From Eshraghiella sp051880035 (GTDB lineage: Bacteria; Bacillota; Clostridia; Lachnospirales; Lachnospiraceae): 64,000 bases of DNA. Where the stretch lies: the NCBI GenBank assembly GCA_051880035.1, contig JBJENE010000003.1:62001-126000 (forward strand). The letters run 5' to 3'. The position numbers and the translations under genes are program-made. This document shows, piece after piece, positions 1 through 8,110 of this stretch. The notes beneath the pieces were generated by a model. It worked only from the letters and a program-made list of their open reading frames with translations, made no database searches and was not told the DNA's origin. Position 1 is the stretch's first letter, and each line of letters starts with the position of its first letter.

Positions 1-735
1 AAGGCAATTTTCTGCCTCATTAAGGACTGCAAGAATACAATCCAGATTTTCGATATAATTTATAACCTGGAGCCTACGGATGAGGCCATTTACCACCACA
101 GCCTGAATGTTGCGGTTATTTCGGTAATTCTCGGAAGCTGGCTCGGATATAAGAGAGATGTTCTTGAGAGACTGGCAGTAGCTGCAATTCTCCACGACAT
201 CGGGAAGTTGACAATTCCCAGAGGAATTCTCAACAAATCAGGCAGGCTGACTGACGAAGAATTTGATATTGTTAAAAAACATGTCAATAACGGATACAAC
301 ATCCTTATTAATCATGCAATGGGAAGTGATATTGCAGACACTGCCCTTATGCATCATGAACGCTGTGACGGTTCGGGATATCCGTTCCATTACACATTGG
401 AACAGATTCCGTCATTTGCCAAAATCGTTGCAATTGCAGATGTATATGACGCCATGATATCTTCCCGCTCATACAGAACCGGAATGTGTCCTTTTGATGT
501 TCTTCAGATTTTCGACTCCGAAGGTCTGTACAAATACGACCCACAGTACATAATGACGTTTATGGAGAACATTGCTTCCGCATATCTCCACAACAATGTA
601 CTCCTCTCCGACGGCAGAACCGGCGAAATAATTATGATTCAAAGGTCATGCCTCCACAAACCAATCATCAAGTCAGGAAACAGCTTTATTAATCTGATGA
701 AGGAAAATAATTTGAAAATAGAGCAGATTCTATAA
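1..735 (+). CDS. HD-GYP domain phosphodiesterase, 5'-truncated
   Basis: The reading frame is open from the first base, so the N-terminus lies outside the window; about 244 C-terminal residues are visible. An HD-GYP domain fills most of it: an early HHSLNVA histidine pair, the LHDIGK metal-binding HD motif, a second histidine stretch HHERCDGSGYP that carries the GYP signature, and the downstream DVYDAM segment. Proteins with all of these usually hydrolyse cyclic di-GMP to pGpG or GMP, often behind a sensory domain that would lie off-window. The motifs look intact, so an active enzyme is likely. It converges on murA, and the shared intergenic hairpin is described separately. Confidence 0.9.
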   Translation, partial: KAIFCLIKDCKNTIQIFDIIYNLEPTDEAIYHHSLNVAVISVILGSWLGYKRDVLERLAVAAILHDIGKLTIPRGILNKSGRLTDEEFDIVKKHVNNGYNILINHAMGSDIADTALMHHERCDGSGYPFHYTLEQIPSFAKIVAIADVYDAMISSRSYRTGMCPFDVLQIFDSEGLYKYDPQYIMTFMENIASAYLHNNVLLSDGRTGEIIMIQRSCLHKPIIKSGNSFINLMKENNLKIEQIL

Positions 736-745
736 AAGTAATATA

Positions 746-857
746 AAAGGTGCCGGTTGAAAGAACGCTTTCGCTTAGTTGATGCCGTCGGTACTTAGGC
801 TGCACAATACGCAGCCTAAGTACCGACGGCATCAAATATCTTTCAACCGGCACCTTT
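746..857. repeat. Compound palindromic element, copy A
   Basis: Two nested inverted repeats are seen. The outer arms (746-763 and 840-857) are perfectly complementary over 18 bases. The inner arms (781-803 and 811-833) are perfectly complementary over 23 bases around a 7-base loop. A closely related core recurs at 7377-7466, but with different outer arms. The core starts GAAAGAACGCTT and ends ATCAAATATCTTTC in both copies. Nothing encodes a protein here. It resembles a non-autonomous palindromic (REP/MITE-like) element. No target-site duplication is obvious. Confidence 0.8.
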
Positions 858-865
858 ATATTTTC
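746..865. terminator. Bidirectional terminator between HD-GYP gene and murA
   Basis: The outer arms of the palindrome (AAAGGTGCCGGTT at the left, its complement at the right) form a GC-rich stem whose right side runs into TTTATATTTT and whose left side is preceded by an A-rich stretch. It lies between two converging genes, so it would terminate transcription from both sides. The repeat core occupies what would be the loop. Confidence 0.6.
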
Positions 866-870
866 CTATT

Positions 871-2166
871 TCACTGCACCATTCTGAAATTAAACTGTTG
901 TACATCTTTTTCGCAGGTTGCCTTAATTATCTCGGCTCCCAGGAGACGAAGTTTATGGTCAAAGTCTTCGTATCCACGCTCGATGTATCTTATATCATCC
1001 ACAGTAGATGTTCCTTCCGCAATGAGTCCTGCAATTACAAGAGCTGCTCCGGCTCTCAAATCCGGAGATGTGAGCTCTGCACCGGTAAGCTGTCCGCCTC
1101 CCGATATGATAGCGGTATTTCCTTCTACCTTAATATTAGCTCCCATTCTGGATAATTCATCCACATATTTGAAACGATTCTCCCATATGCTTTCTGTTAC
1201 AATACTTGTTCCTTCGCACTTGGTAAGAAGCACTGCGACCTGTGGCTGCATATCCGTAGGAAATCCCGGATAAGGCAGTGTCTTAATATTGGTAGGCGAG
1301 AGATTATTTTTACCATATACTCTCACAGCCTCATCAAATTCCTCAACGATACATCCCACCTCAACCAGCTTGGCTGTTATGGCTTCAAGATGTTTAGGAA
1401 TAACATTTTTAATAAGGACATCGCCTTCTGTGGCTGCGGCAGCAATCATAAAGGTTCCCGCTTCAATCTGATCCGGAATAATAGAGTATGTGGCTCCGTG
1501 AAGTTTCTCCACACCCTTAATACGGATAACATCTGTTCCTGCACCTTTAATATTGGCTCCCATACTGTTAAGACAGTTGGCAACATCTACAACATGCGGC
1601 TCTTTAGCTGCATTCTCAATAATTGTATTACCGTCTGCAAGACACGCAGCAAGCATAATATTTATTGTGGCACCTACAGTAACCACATCAAGATAAATAT
1701 GGCTTCCGTGAAGCGCTTCTGCCTCAGCACAAATCATACCATGCTCAATTTCCACTTTCGCGCCCATTGCACGAAATCCTTTTATATGCTGGTCAACCGG
1801 TCTGCTTCCGATATTACAGCCGCCAGGCAGGGCAACCTCTACTTTGCCTTCCTTTCCGAGAAGGGCTCCCAGCAAATAATAAGATGCTCTGATTTTCTTT
1901 ATAAATTCATAATCTATCGTAGTTGAAAAAATAGTTCCGCCGTTAATTTTAAATGTGTGTTTATCAACCCGCTCGACAATTGCTCCGATTTCCCTAAGCG
2001 CATCAAGGACAACTCTCGTGTCTCTTACATCAGGTACATTTTCAATCGTAACTGTTTCATCTGTCATTACTGCAGCCGCAAGAATAGCTAAAGCCGCATT
2101 CTTGGCACCGCTTATCTCGACTTCACCCCTTAACGGGTTTCCGCCTCTGATAACATACTGTTCCAT
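871..2166 (-). CDS. murA: UDP-N-acetylglucosamine 1-carboxyvinyltransferase
   Basis: This cytoplasmic enzyme transfers enolpyruvate from PEP to UDP-GlcNAc, the first committed step of peptidoglycan synthesis. The 431-residue product matches the usual length of about 420. It shows the N-terminal substrate-binding ISGAKNAALA (residues 19-28), the KIRASY segment (91-96), and the LPGGCNIGSRPVDQH loop with catalytic Cys117, the fosfomycin target. The PTDMQPQ motif near 300 supplies the catalytic aspartate. Firmicutes often carry two paralogues (murA and murZ), so the symbol marks the family rather than the paralogue. A GAGGTG ribosome site precedes the ATG. It faces the M23 peptidase gene in the same direction, with that gene's terminator between them. 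Confidence 0.93.
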   Translation of the reverse strand: MEQYVIRGGNPLRGEVEISGAKNAALAILAAAVMTDETVTIENVPDVRDTRVVLDALREIGAIVERVDKHTFKINGGTIFSTTIDYEFIKKIRASYYLLGALLGKEGKVEVALPGGCNIGSRPVDQHIKGFRAMGAKVEIEHGMICAEAEALHGSHIYLDVVTVGATINIMLAACLADGNTIIENAAKEPHVVDVANCLNSMGANIKGAGTDVIRIKGVEKLHGATYSIIPDQIEAGTFMIAAAATEGDVLIKNVIPKHLEAITAKLVEVGCIVEEFDEAVRVYGKNNLSPTNIKTLPYPGFPTDMQPQVAVLLTKCEGTSIVTESIWENRFKYVDELSRMGANIKVEGNTAIISGGGQLTGAELTSPDLRAGAALVIAGLIAEGTSTVDDIRYIERGYEDFDHKLRLLGAEIIKATCEKDVQQFNFRMVQ

Positions 2167-2285
2167 ACCTGCACCTCAAATTATTATTAACACAACAAAA
2201 TACGCATCATGTGATACGCAAAAAATATTATAGCACAAAAAATGGGTTTGTAAACTGTTATTTTTATACAGTCCCTTCTCAAGAC

Positions 2286-2314
2286 AGAAAAAAACCTGCC
2301 CTATCGGGCAGGTT
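2286..2314 (-). terminator. Rho-independent terminator of the M23 peptidase gene
   Basis: On the minus strand the stem AACCTGCC / GGCAGGTT closes a short loop and runs into seven T residues. It lies just after the stop codon of the peptidase gene and before murA. Confidence 0.85.
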
Positions 2315-2320
2315 GTAACT

Positions 2321-3880
2321 CTATCCTACATAATCAAGCGGATTAACTGATGATCCGTTAATATAAATTTCAAAATGGAGATGTGGTCCTGTACTGTTAC
2401 CCGTACTACCGGAATAAGCAATAACCTGTCCCTGTGTAACAGTCTGTCCATAGCCTACTGCAATGGAATTAAGGTGCGCATATCGTGTCTTGCTTCCGTC
2501 TGAATGAACGATATCTACACAGTATCCGTAAGAACCATTCCATCCGGCAAATGTAACCTGACCTGATGAAGCTGCCCTTACAGATGTTCCTGACGGAACA
2601 TACCAGTCAACACCACTATGGAAACTATATGCACCTGTAATAGGATGAATTCTGTATCCGTAATGTGAAGTAACGGTTGTACTGTTAACAGGTTTAATAT
2701 ATGTCGGCGGAGTAAGTGTTCCGCGTTCAACCTTCTTAGGTACGGATTCCTTGATAATGGTCTCTTTAATAATCTCTCTGTCGGATTCCACACCGTTCAC
2801 ATAAGTAACGAGTGCAACAACAGATCTGTTACCCTTAGAGCCTTCTCTTATTACATTCTCAGTTCCTACATATAAATATGGATTGTCCACATATTCTACA
2901 GGAGCTGAGTACTCCTCGTCATATGAAGCCTCCTCAACCACAACAACTGAAATCTCAGATGCAGGAACGGTAACTACAAGAACATCACCTTCATATATAA
3001 CCGTATTCTCTGTGAGACCGTAATTAAGGCTGTACAGCTCATCGAGGGTAAGATTATGGGATGAAGCGATAGAGGAAAGACAGTCTCCGGATACCACCGT
3101 ATATGTCTCTTTCTCCTGATGCTCTTTCGTAATAAGTTCATAGGCTTCGTCTATGGACATGATATTCTCACTGCTTGCTTTAGTAGGAATAACTTCAATT
3201 GTCTCTTCAAAATCTACTGATAACACGCCATCCTGATATACAACCTCTTCCTCGGCTGTATCCGCTTTGGCTGTTGAATTCTGGGATGCAAGAACCTTAG
3301 CAGCTTCATTAACCATAACATCCGCAGAAACCACATTAGTCTTAAATGACTTATACACACTCTTACTGTCTTCTACAAGTTCAACGGTAAACTCGTTGGA
3401 ATCACTGTACTTATCCTTAACCTTCTGCAATAATGCGGTTACATCATCCTTAGATGCAAGTGTAACAGTAAAATCATCGATTCTGACCGTATAAGCATCC
3501 TGAGTGCAGTCTGACTCAATTACATCCTCAGATAACATACTGTACATTGTAGCGAAAAGCTGCTGCTCTGTTAAAACAGCACCGCCTGCGCTCTCTGTAT
3601 AAACATCCATATCAGCTTCTACCAGTGCAAGTCCGTTATTCTCTGAATTAAGTCTGCTTCTGACACTTAAAAGAGCATCCGTTGCCACTGATTCTTCACT
3701 GACATATCCAAGTTCTTCTCCATTCAGCACTACCATATATCTCTCTTCAGGAGAATATGTGGTGCCTCCTCTTACTACTTTACGGACAAAAGGAATTGCT
3801 ATTAACAGAAATAAAACCGCAATAATTGCCGTCTTACCATATGTCATATACAGTTTCCTGTTCCGTCTGAAATGATACAT
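2321..3880 (-). CDS. Membrane-anchored M23 peptidase with LysM and G5 domains
   Basis: Likely a cell-wall endopeptidase or activator facing outward. The start used is the ATG at 3880, because AAGGAG lies 6 bases before it; an in-frame ATG 18 bases upstream has no such site. That gives 519 residues: one N-terminal membrane segment (about 16-33), a long extracellular region, a LysM peptidoglycan-binding domain (about 258-305, YTVVSGDCLSSIA), a G5-like region (about 309-388), and a C-terminal LytM/M23 domain with HSGVDW (His421, Asp425) and HLHFE (His500, His502). All four zinc and catalytic positions are present, so it is probably active. The architecture is common in Lachnospiraceae envelope remodelling. 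Direct TGTAAC-rich repeats lie upstream (3900-3945). Confidence 0.9.
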   Translation of the reverse strand: MYHFRRNRKLYMTYGKTAIIAVLFLLIAIPFVRKVVRGGTTYSPEERYMVVLNGEELGYVSEESVATDALLSVRSRLNSENNGLALVEADMDVYTESAGGAVLTEQQLFATMYSMLSEDVIESDCTQDAYTVRIDDFTVTLASKDDVTALLQKVKDKYSDSNEFTVELVEDSKSVYKSFKTNVVSADVMVNEAAKVLASQNSTAKADTAEEEVVYQDGVLSVDFEETIEVIPTKASSENIMSIDEAYELITKEHQEKETYTVVSGDCLSSIASSHNLTLDELYSLNYGLTENTVIYEGDVLVVTVPASEISVVVVEEASYDEEYSAPVEYVDNPYLYVGTENVIREGSKGNRSVVALVTYVNGVESDREIIKETIIKESVPKKVERGTLTPPTYIKPVNSTTVTSHYGYRIHPITGAYSFHSGVDWYVPSGTSVRAASSGQVTFAGWNGSYGYCVDIVHSDGSKTRYAHLNSIAVGYGQTVTQGQVIAYSGSTGNSTGPHLHFEIYINGSSVNPLDYVG

Positions 3881-3986
3881 TATAATTCTCCTTAACATTT
3901 GTTACAAATTGTAACATTTTCGTAACAATTAGATTGTAACAAAACAATCCTTATTTGTAAAGTATTATTTTACAAACATGTCATTT

Positions 3987-4478
3987 TTACAGCATGTTTC
4001 TTATTATGCACACTATTTCTTCAATTGTCAACCCGTCAACATCAACAGTTAAGTCTGCATATTTTTCATAAAGCGGGATTCTTTCATTATATAAATCACG
4101 GAGAGTCTGATTTTTATTAATCGCCACTCCCCTTCCCGTAAGATTTGAAAGTCTGGAGTTTATTGTGTCATAAGAAGCTCTCAGATAAAGAATTTTACCG
4201 ATTTCTTTAAAGTGGGCCATGGCTTCTTTTCCGTAAATTACGCTTCCTCCGGTTGCGATAACTGTTTTCTCTGCATTTATCCCTGCATTTATACGGTTTT
4301 CAATTTCAAGAAAAGCTTCATTTCCCTGAGTTTCAATTATTTCTCTCAAAAGTCTTTTTTCCTGAGCCTGTATTACCAGGTCGGAATCCACAAAATGATA
4401 ACCCAGAACTTTGGCAAGCACAACTCCGAGACTGCTCTTGCCCACTCCGGGCATACCAATAAGTATTAAATTATTCAT
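3987..4478 (-). CDS. aroK: Shikimate kinase
   Basis: Phosphorylates shikimate with ATP, the fifth step of chorismate synthesis. The 163-residue length is normal. The P-loop GMPGVGKSS is at 8-16, the substrate-binding DSD at 31-33, and ATGGSV gives the glycine-rich shikimate contact. The lid region around TGRGVA keeps an arginine, although the usual RPLL motif is altered. The start is 2 bases after the stop of the flavin reductase gene and its AAGGAAG site lies in that gene's last codons, so translation is probably coupled. Other aro genes are not nearby, so it is separated from the rest of the pathway. Confidence 0.9.
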   Translation of the reverse strand: MNNLILIGMPGVGKSSLGVVLAKVLGYHFVDSDLVIQAQEKRLLREIIETQGNEAFLEIENRINAGINAEKTVIATGGSVIYGKEAMAHFKEIGKILYLRASYDTINSRLSNLTGRGVAINKNQTLRDLYNERIPLYEKYADLTVDVDGLTIEEIVCIIRNML

Positions 4479-4480
4479 TC

Positions 4481-5047
4481 TTACTTCCTTTTCTGAACAG
4501 AATATCCAAACTTCCCAATCTTTTCTCCCAGAGTAAAATATTCGCCGTGGGAATACGCAACAAGTTTTGCTTCGTTAAGATTAAATTTTCCGGATTCTTC
4601 CATATATCTGTCGTCCACCGTTACTTTTACAACTTCCGCAATATACATGTCATGGCTTCCCAGTCTCAGAACATCTTTTACCCTGCATTCAAGATTCACA
4701 GGACTTTCAGCAATTTTAACCGCACCTATTTCCTCTGAAGGAATCGGAGTAAGTCCCATCTCCTTAAATTTGTCAACTTCCCTTCCTGAACGCACCCCGC
4801 AGAAATCAGCGGCAAATGTCAGGTCCTCATTGACAAGATTAATTACAAATTCTCCTGTTTCTTCTATTATATTATGTGAATATCTTTCAGGACGCACCGA
4901 AATGGAAACCATTGCCGGATCGGAACAGATTGTTCCCGCCCATGCTACAGTTATTATATTAGGTGTCTCTCCCGGTCTGTTACAGCTTACCATTACTGCA
5001 GGTACAGGATATAACATATTTCCCGGCTTCCAATGTTGTTTACCCAT
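4481..5047 (-). CDS. Flavin reductase family protein (FMN-binding split barrel)
   Basis: A 188-residue protein of the flavin reductase-like family. The N-terminal PVPAVMVSC and ITVAWAGTICSDPAMV segments, followed by SVRPERYSHN and EFVINLV, are the usual FMN-binding barrel pattern. Members reduce flavin with NAD(P)H or act as partners of oxygenases and other redox enzymes; the substrate cannot be read from sequence. Its ribosome site is AGGAGG. It lies 9 bases after the pyrophosphatase gene and 2 bases before aroK, so the three are probably one operon without an obvious metabolic link. Confidence 0.85.
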   Translation of the reverse strand: MGKQHWKPGNMLYPVPAVMVSCNRPGETPNIITVAWAGTICSDPAMVSISVRPERYSHNIIEETGEFVINLVNEDLTFAADFCGVRSGREVDKFKEMGLTPIPSEEIGAVKIAESPVNLECRVKDVLRLGSHDMYIAEVVKVTVDDRYMEESGKFNLNEAKLVAYSHGEYFTLGEKIGKFGYSVQKRK

Positions 5048-5056
5048 AAAGTCCTC

Positions 5057-6694
5057 CTACTGCGAAATTTCCATCATAAGCTTCGGAATAAGCTGTTTCT
5101 TTCTTGAAACAACTCCCGGTAGAATGAAAGAACCATCTGTCGGCTTTACTCCGAGAGCATCCTCCACCAGTTCTGCCGCTCCTTCTCCGACGCAAAGAAG
5201 CTCTGTTCCCGGCAGCATCATATCTGTCAGCATGAAGAAAATCATATCCACGCCCAGCACTTTGTACTGCTCTTTCATATAATTGAATATCTTTTTCTTC
5301 ACCTGTGCAAGCTCGTCACTATCCATACAGGATACCTGGCCTATGCCGAAAGTAACATCGCCCATGGAAAATCTTTTGTAATCTCCCATAAAAAGTTCTT
5401 TCGCCGATTTCTCGCTGATATTGCTTCCTGCAAAAAACATTTCATGAGCATAACTTTCCAAATCAATCCCCGCAATTTTGGCAAGGGCAGTGGCGGCCTT
5501 TTTGTCCTCTTTGGTACATGTAGGCGAGCGGAAAAGCAGTGTGTCCGAAATAATGGCTGAACACATAAGTTTTGCAATAACCGGATCAATTTCAATTTTT
5601 TCGGATACATACAGTCCGTAAATAATTGTGGCTGTACATCCTACCGGCTGATTCCTGAAAAAGACAGGTGAAATCGTTTCAATTGAGCCAAGCCTGTGGT
5701 GGTCTATTATCTCCAGAATCTCAGCAGTCTCAATACCTGCAACCGACTGTTTTGCTTCATTATGGTCCACCATAATCACTTTTTTCTTCTCTGCTCCAAG
5801 AAGACTTCGCCTTGAAATCATTCCCACATAATGTCCCGAATGATCCAAAACAGGAAAGTCCCTGTGTCTTTTTTCCGTCATAACTTTACGGATATCATCC
5901 ACATAATCCTCAAGTCGGAAAGAAATCAATCCGTCTTTCTTCATTACATAGCCTATCGGAATGCTCTGAAAAATAAGTCTCGAAACAGTAAATGCATCAT
6001 GCGGGGAACTTATAATTGTGCATCCGTTTTCCTGCGCAAGTCTTGATATCGTAATTGATACTGGTGCTTTTTCACAGACTACAATACATCCTGCTCCCAT
6101 CTCAATGGCACAAAGCTGCGCCTCATATCTGTTTCCCAGAATAACCAAATCTCCCGGTTCAATATTTTCTTCCATTGTCTCAGGCGTGGCCACCGCAGTA
6201 AAAACTTTTCCGCTTACGGTAGGTCTTTTTTCATTGCAGCACACAATTCTTCCGTCAAGGGTTTCTGCAATCTGACGGTATGTGGTTCCTGAGGATTCAA
6301 GTATCCTGATATCATATACATCCATATAAGATGTGGCAATGTCGGTAATTGTAATGATTCCCTCAAGCTTTCTGTTCTTAACCACAGGTAGTGTTACCAC
6401 TCCGGCTTCCATCATCATGCTCCATGCTTTTTTGATGGTAATACCGGACTTAACACTTTCCGTATTTCTGATTTTAAGGTCACTCACCTGCGCCCTTACA
6501 TCCTGTAAAATCTTAGGCGCTTTAACTCCACAATCAGCCAGGACAAACTGTGTCTCTTCGTTAAGCTGTCCTGCCCTGTAAGGAACATAATCTTCTGTTC
6601 CCGTCATTTTATTTTTTAAATTGGCATAAGCAATTGCTGAACACACAGAATCCGTGTCGGGATTTTTGTGTCCCACTACATATATTTCACCCAT
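5057..6694 (-). CDS. Manganese-dependent inorganic pyrophosphatase with CBS and DRTGG domains
   Basis: Family II (DHH) pyrophosphatase: hydrolyses pyrophosphate in the cytoplasm. The 545 residues contain GHKNPDTDS at 8-16 (His9, Asp13, Asp15), then a regulatory insert made of CBS (about 70-130), DRTGG (about 135-245) and CBS (about 245-300), then DHNE at 310-313 and DHH at 331-333, and a DHHA2 domain at the C-terminus. Enzymes with this insert are known to be tuned by adenine nucleotides (inhibited by AMP and ADP, activated by diadenosine polyphosphates), so this one probably reports on energy state. All metal ligands look present. The ribosome site GGGAGG is well placed. Confidence 0.92.
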   Translation of the reverse strand: MGEIYVVGHKNPDTDSVCSAIAYANLKNKMTGTEDYVPYRAGQLNEETQFVLADCGVKAPKILQDVRAQVSDLKIRNTESVKSGITIKKAWSMMMEAGVVTLPVVKNRKLEGIITITDIATSYMDVYDIRILESSGTTYRQIAETLDGRIVCCNEKRPTVSGKVFTAVATPETMEENIEPGDLVILGNRYEAQLCAIEMGAGCIVVCEKAPVSITISRLAQENGCTIISSPHDAFTVSRLIFQSIPIGYVMKKDGLISFRLEDYVDDIRKVMTEKRHRDFPVLDHSGHYVGMISRRSLLGAEKKKVIMVDHNEAKQSVAGIETAEILEIIDHHRLGSIETISPVFFRNQPVGCTATIIYGLYVSEKIEIDPVIAKLMCSAIISDTLLFRSPTCTKEDKKAATALAKIAGIDLESYAHEMFFAGSNISEKSAKELFMGDYKRFSMGDVTFGIGQVSCMDSDELAQVKKKIFNYMKEQYKVLGVDMIFFMLTDMMLPGTELLCVGEGAAELVEDALGVKPTDGSFILPGVVSRKKQLIPKLMMEISQ

Positions 6695-6710
6695 TAAATG
6701 CCTCCCGGTT

Positions 6711-7232
6711 TTATATCATCTGCAATACAAGCAGACATACAATTCCAATTATTCCGATAAAATTAAGCACTCCGAAAACAATCGCTGCATTTACCTTCCG
6801 GCGTATTTTCTTTGCGCGGAGCATGCTGTTTTCCTCAAGCTCCTCAAGTCTGTCTTTAATATTTTTGTAGCTTAGCAGGTTATCCTTATGAACAGTGTTC
6901 TCAAGCCCCATACTCAGTTGTTCAACTTTCTTAACTGAGGCATCTATTTCTTCCAGCTTGCCCATACTGATATTGCTTCCCGCTGCCGCCTCTTTTACCT
7001 GTGAAATACTATCATCGATTGCTTCCCTTATTTCTCCCAGCAAAGCCTCTGTTCTGACTCCCTGTGCCTCCAGCTCGTCAAAGTACTTCATTATCTTGGA
7101 CTGGGCAGACACAGTATTAACTTCCCTGCTGACAATATTTCTTACTTCATCTGCCGTCAATGCTTTTTTCTCATTTTGTTTGGCTGCCGTCTTTCTGTCG
7201 GCACCCGAAAACACATTCCATCTGATTGCCAT
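6711..7232 (-). CDS. Coiled-coil protein with C-terminal membrane anchor, unknown function
   Basis: I do not recognise a named family. The 173 residues are charged and helical over positions 20-145, with heptad-like spacing that suggests a coiled coil. One hydrophobic segment at about 149-172 ends the protein, so it is probably a tail-anchored membrane protein with its body in the cytoplasm. There is no signal peptide. AAGGAGG precedes the ATG. It is 16 bases upstream of the pyrophosphatase gene and may head that operon. The 5' side opens directly into the repeat island, so its promoter must lie in or near repeated DNA. Confidence 0.7.
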   Translation of the reverse strand: MAIRWNVFSGADRKTAAKQNEKKALTADEVRNIVSREVNTVSAQSKIMKYFDELEAQGVRTEALLGEIREAIDDSISQVKEAAAGSNISMGKLEEIDASVKKVEQLSMGLENTVHKDNLLSYKNIKDRLEELEENSMLRAKKIRRKVNAAIVFGVLNFIGIIGIVCLLVLQMI

Positions 7233-7303
7233 GTTCTGCCTCCTTGATATTTGATAAAAGGTCTATTTTTTATAATACGATAAAATGGGCTGTAAGTCAA
7301 ATA

Positions 7304-7486
7304 AAGGGAGGAAGCTGAAAAAGATATAACGACGCTGAAAAAGATATTCGAAAGTGGGAAGCTGAAAAAGATATTCGAAAGAACGCTTCCGCTTAGTTGA
7401 TGCGTCGTAACAGTACTAAGGCTGCATAATACGCAGCCTAAGTACTGACGGCATCAAATATCTTTCTCATATTCTTTTTCAGCTTC
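7304..7486. repeat. Compound palindromic element, copy B, with multiplied left arm
   Basis: The core at 7377-7466 matches copy A at 746-857 (same ends, same ACGCAGCCTAAGTAC stem segment), with a few mismatches and a small length change that weaken the inner stem. The outer arms differ from copy A: GAAGCTGAAAAAGATATTC on the left (from 7358) and its near complement on the right (to 7486). The left arm occurs three times in a row, near 7309, 7334 and 7358. The right arm also occurs three times (next entry). Confidence 0.75.
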
Positions 7487-7681
7487 CTCTTTCTTTTCCC
7501 AACCCTCTTGGGGTGACATTATATGCTTCCTACCACGGGCGGCTTCTTATTTCTTTCTCATATTCTTTTTCAGCTTCCTCTTTCTTTTCCCCCCTCTTGG
7601 GGTGACATTATACGCTTCCTACCACGGGCGGCTTCTTATTTCTTTCTCATATTCTTTTTCAGCTTCCTCTACCTTTTCCCC
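7461..7681. repeat. Direct repeat of about 90 bp, two full units and a partial third
   Basis: Units begin at 7461, 7552 and 7641, giving periods of 91 and 89 bases. Each starts with the right arm of copy B (TCTTTCTCATATTCTTTTTC) and continues with CCTCTTGGGGTGACATTAT and ACCACGGGCGGCTTCTTATT. The first two units are nearly identical, which suggests recent duplication. An open frame across 7523-7792 is only the repeat read in frame; it lacks a ribosome site. Confidence 0.85.
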
Positions 7682-7744
7682 CGGCTGCTTCTTGAATGTG
7701 ATACTGTATGTTTTCTGAGGACGGTGTATGAGCCTCATAGATTA

Positions 7745-8016
7745 CCCCTGATTCTACGATTATTTTCTCCAAATCAGGGTTTTTGCTCGTAACCTAGCCC
7801 CTGATTCTACGATTATTTTCTCCAAATCAGGGTTTTTGCTCGTAACCTAGCCCCTGATTCTACGATTACTTTCTCTAAATCAAGGTTTTTGCTCGTAACC
7901 TAGCCCCTGATTCTACGATTATTTTCTCCAAATCAAGGTTTTTGCTCGTAACCTAGCCCCTGATTCTACGATTATTTTCTCTAAATCAAGGTTTTTGCTC
8001 GTAACCTAGCCCCTGA
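7745..8016. repeat. 53-bp tandem array, five full units
   Basis: Units start at 7745, 7798, 7851, 7904 and 7957 with an exact 53-base period, and a broken sixth starts at 8010. Each unit contains CCCTGATT, an 18-base spacer, then AATCAGGG or AATCAAGG, then TTTTTGCTCGTAACCTAG. In units 1 and 2 the stem is perfect and is followed by five T residues, so each looks like a small terminator. In units 3-5 one base differs, which still allows a G-U pair on the minus-strand RNA. No spacers vary between units, so this is not a CRISPR. Confidence 0.9.
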
Positions 8017-8056
8017 AATTACGCTGAATAACCGCAAATCATGCCTTTTACCCACA

Positions 8057-8084
8057 CAAAAAGACCCGGTACAATGACCGGGTC
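8057..8084 (-). terminator. Terminator of the zinc-ribbon membrane protein gene
   Basis: A perfect GACCCGGT / ACCGGGTC stem closes a six-base loop; the minus strand continues with five T residues. It starts 26 bases after the stop codon. Confidence 0.88.
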
Positions 8085-8110
8085 CCGTAATCTTTTGATT
8101 GTAGTTCTTA

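Noticed and set aside
7523..7792. 89-codon frame in the repeat island
   Set aside because: It consists of repeat units in frame, with no ribosome site.
7745..8016. Tandem 53-bp units as a CRISPR array
   Set aside because: The whole period is repeated; there are no variable spacers and no cas genes.
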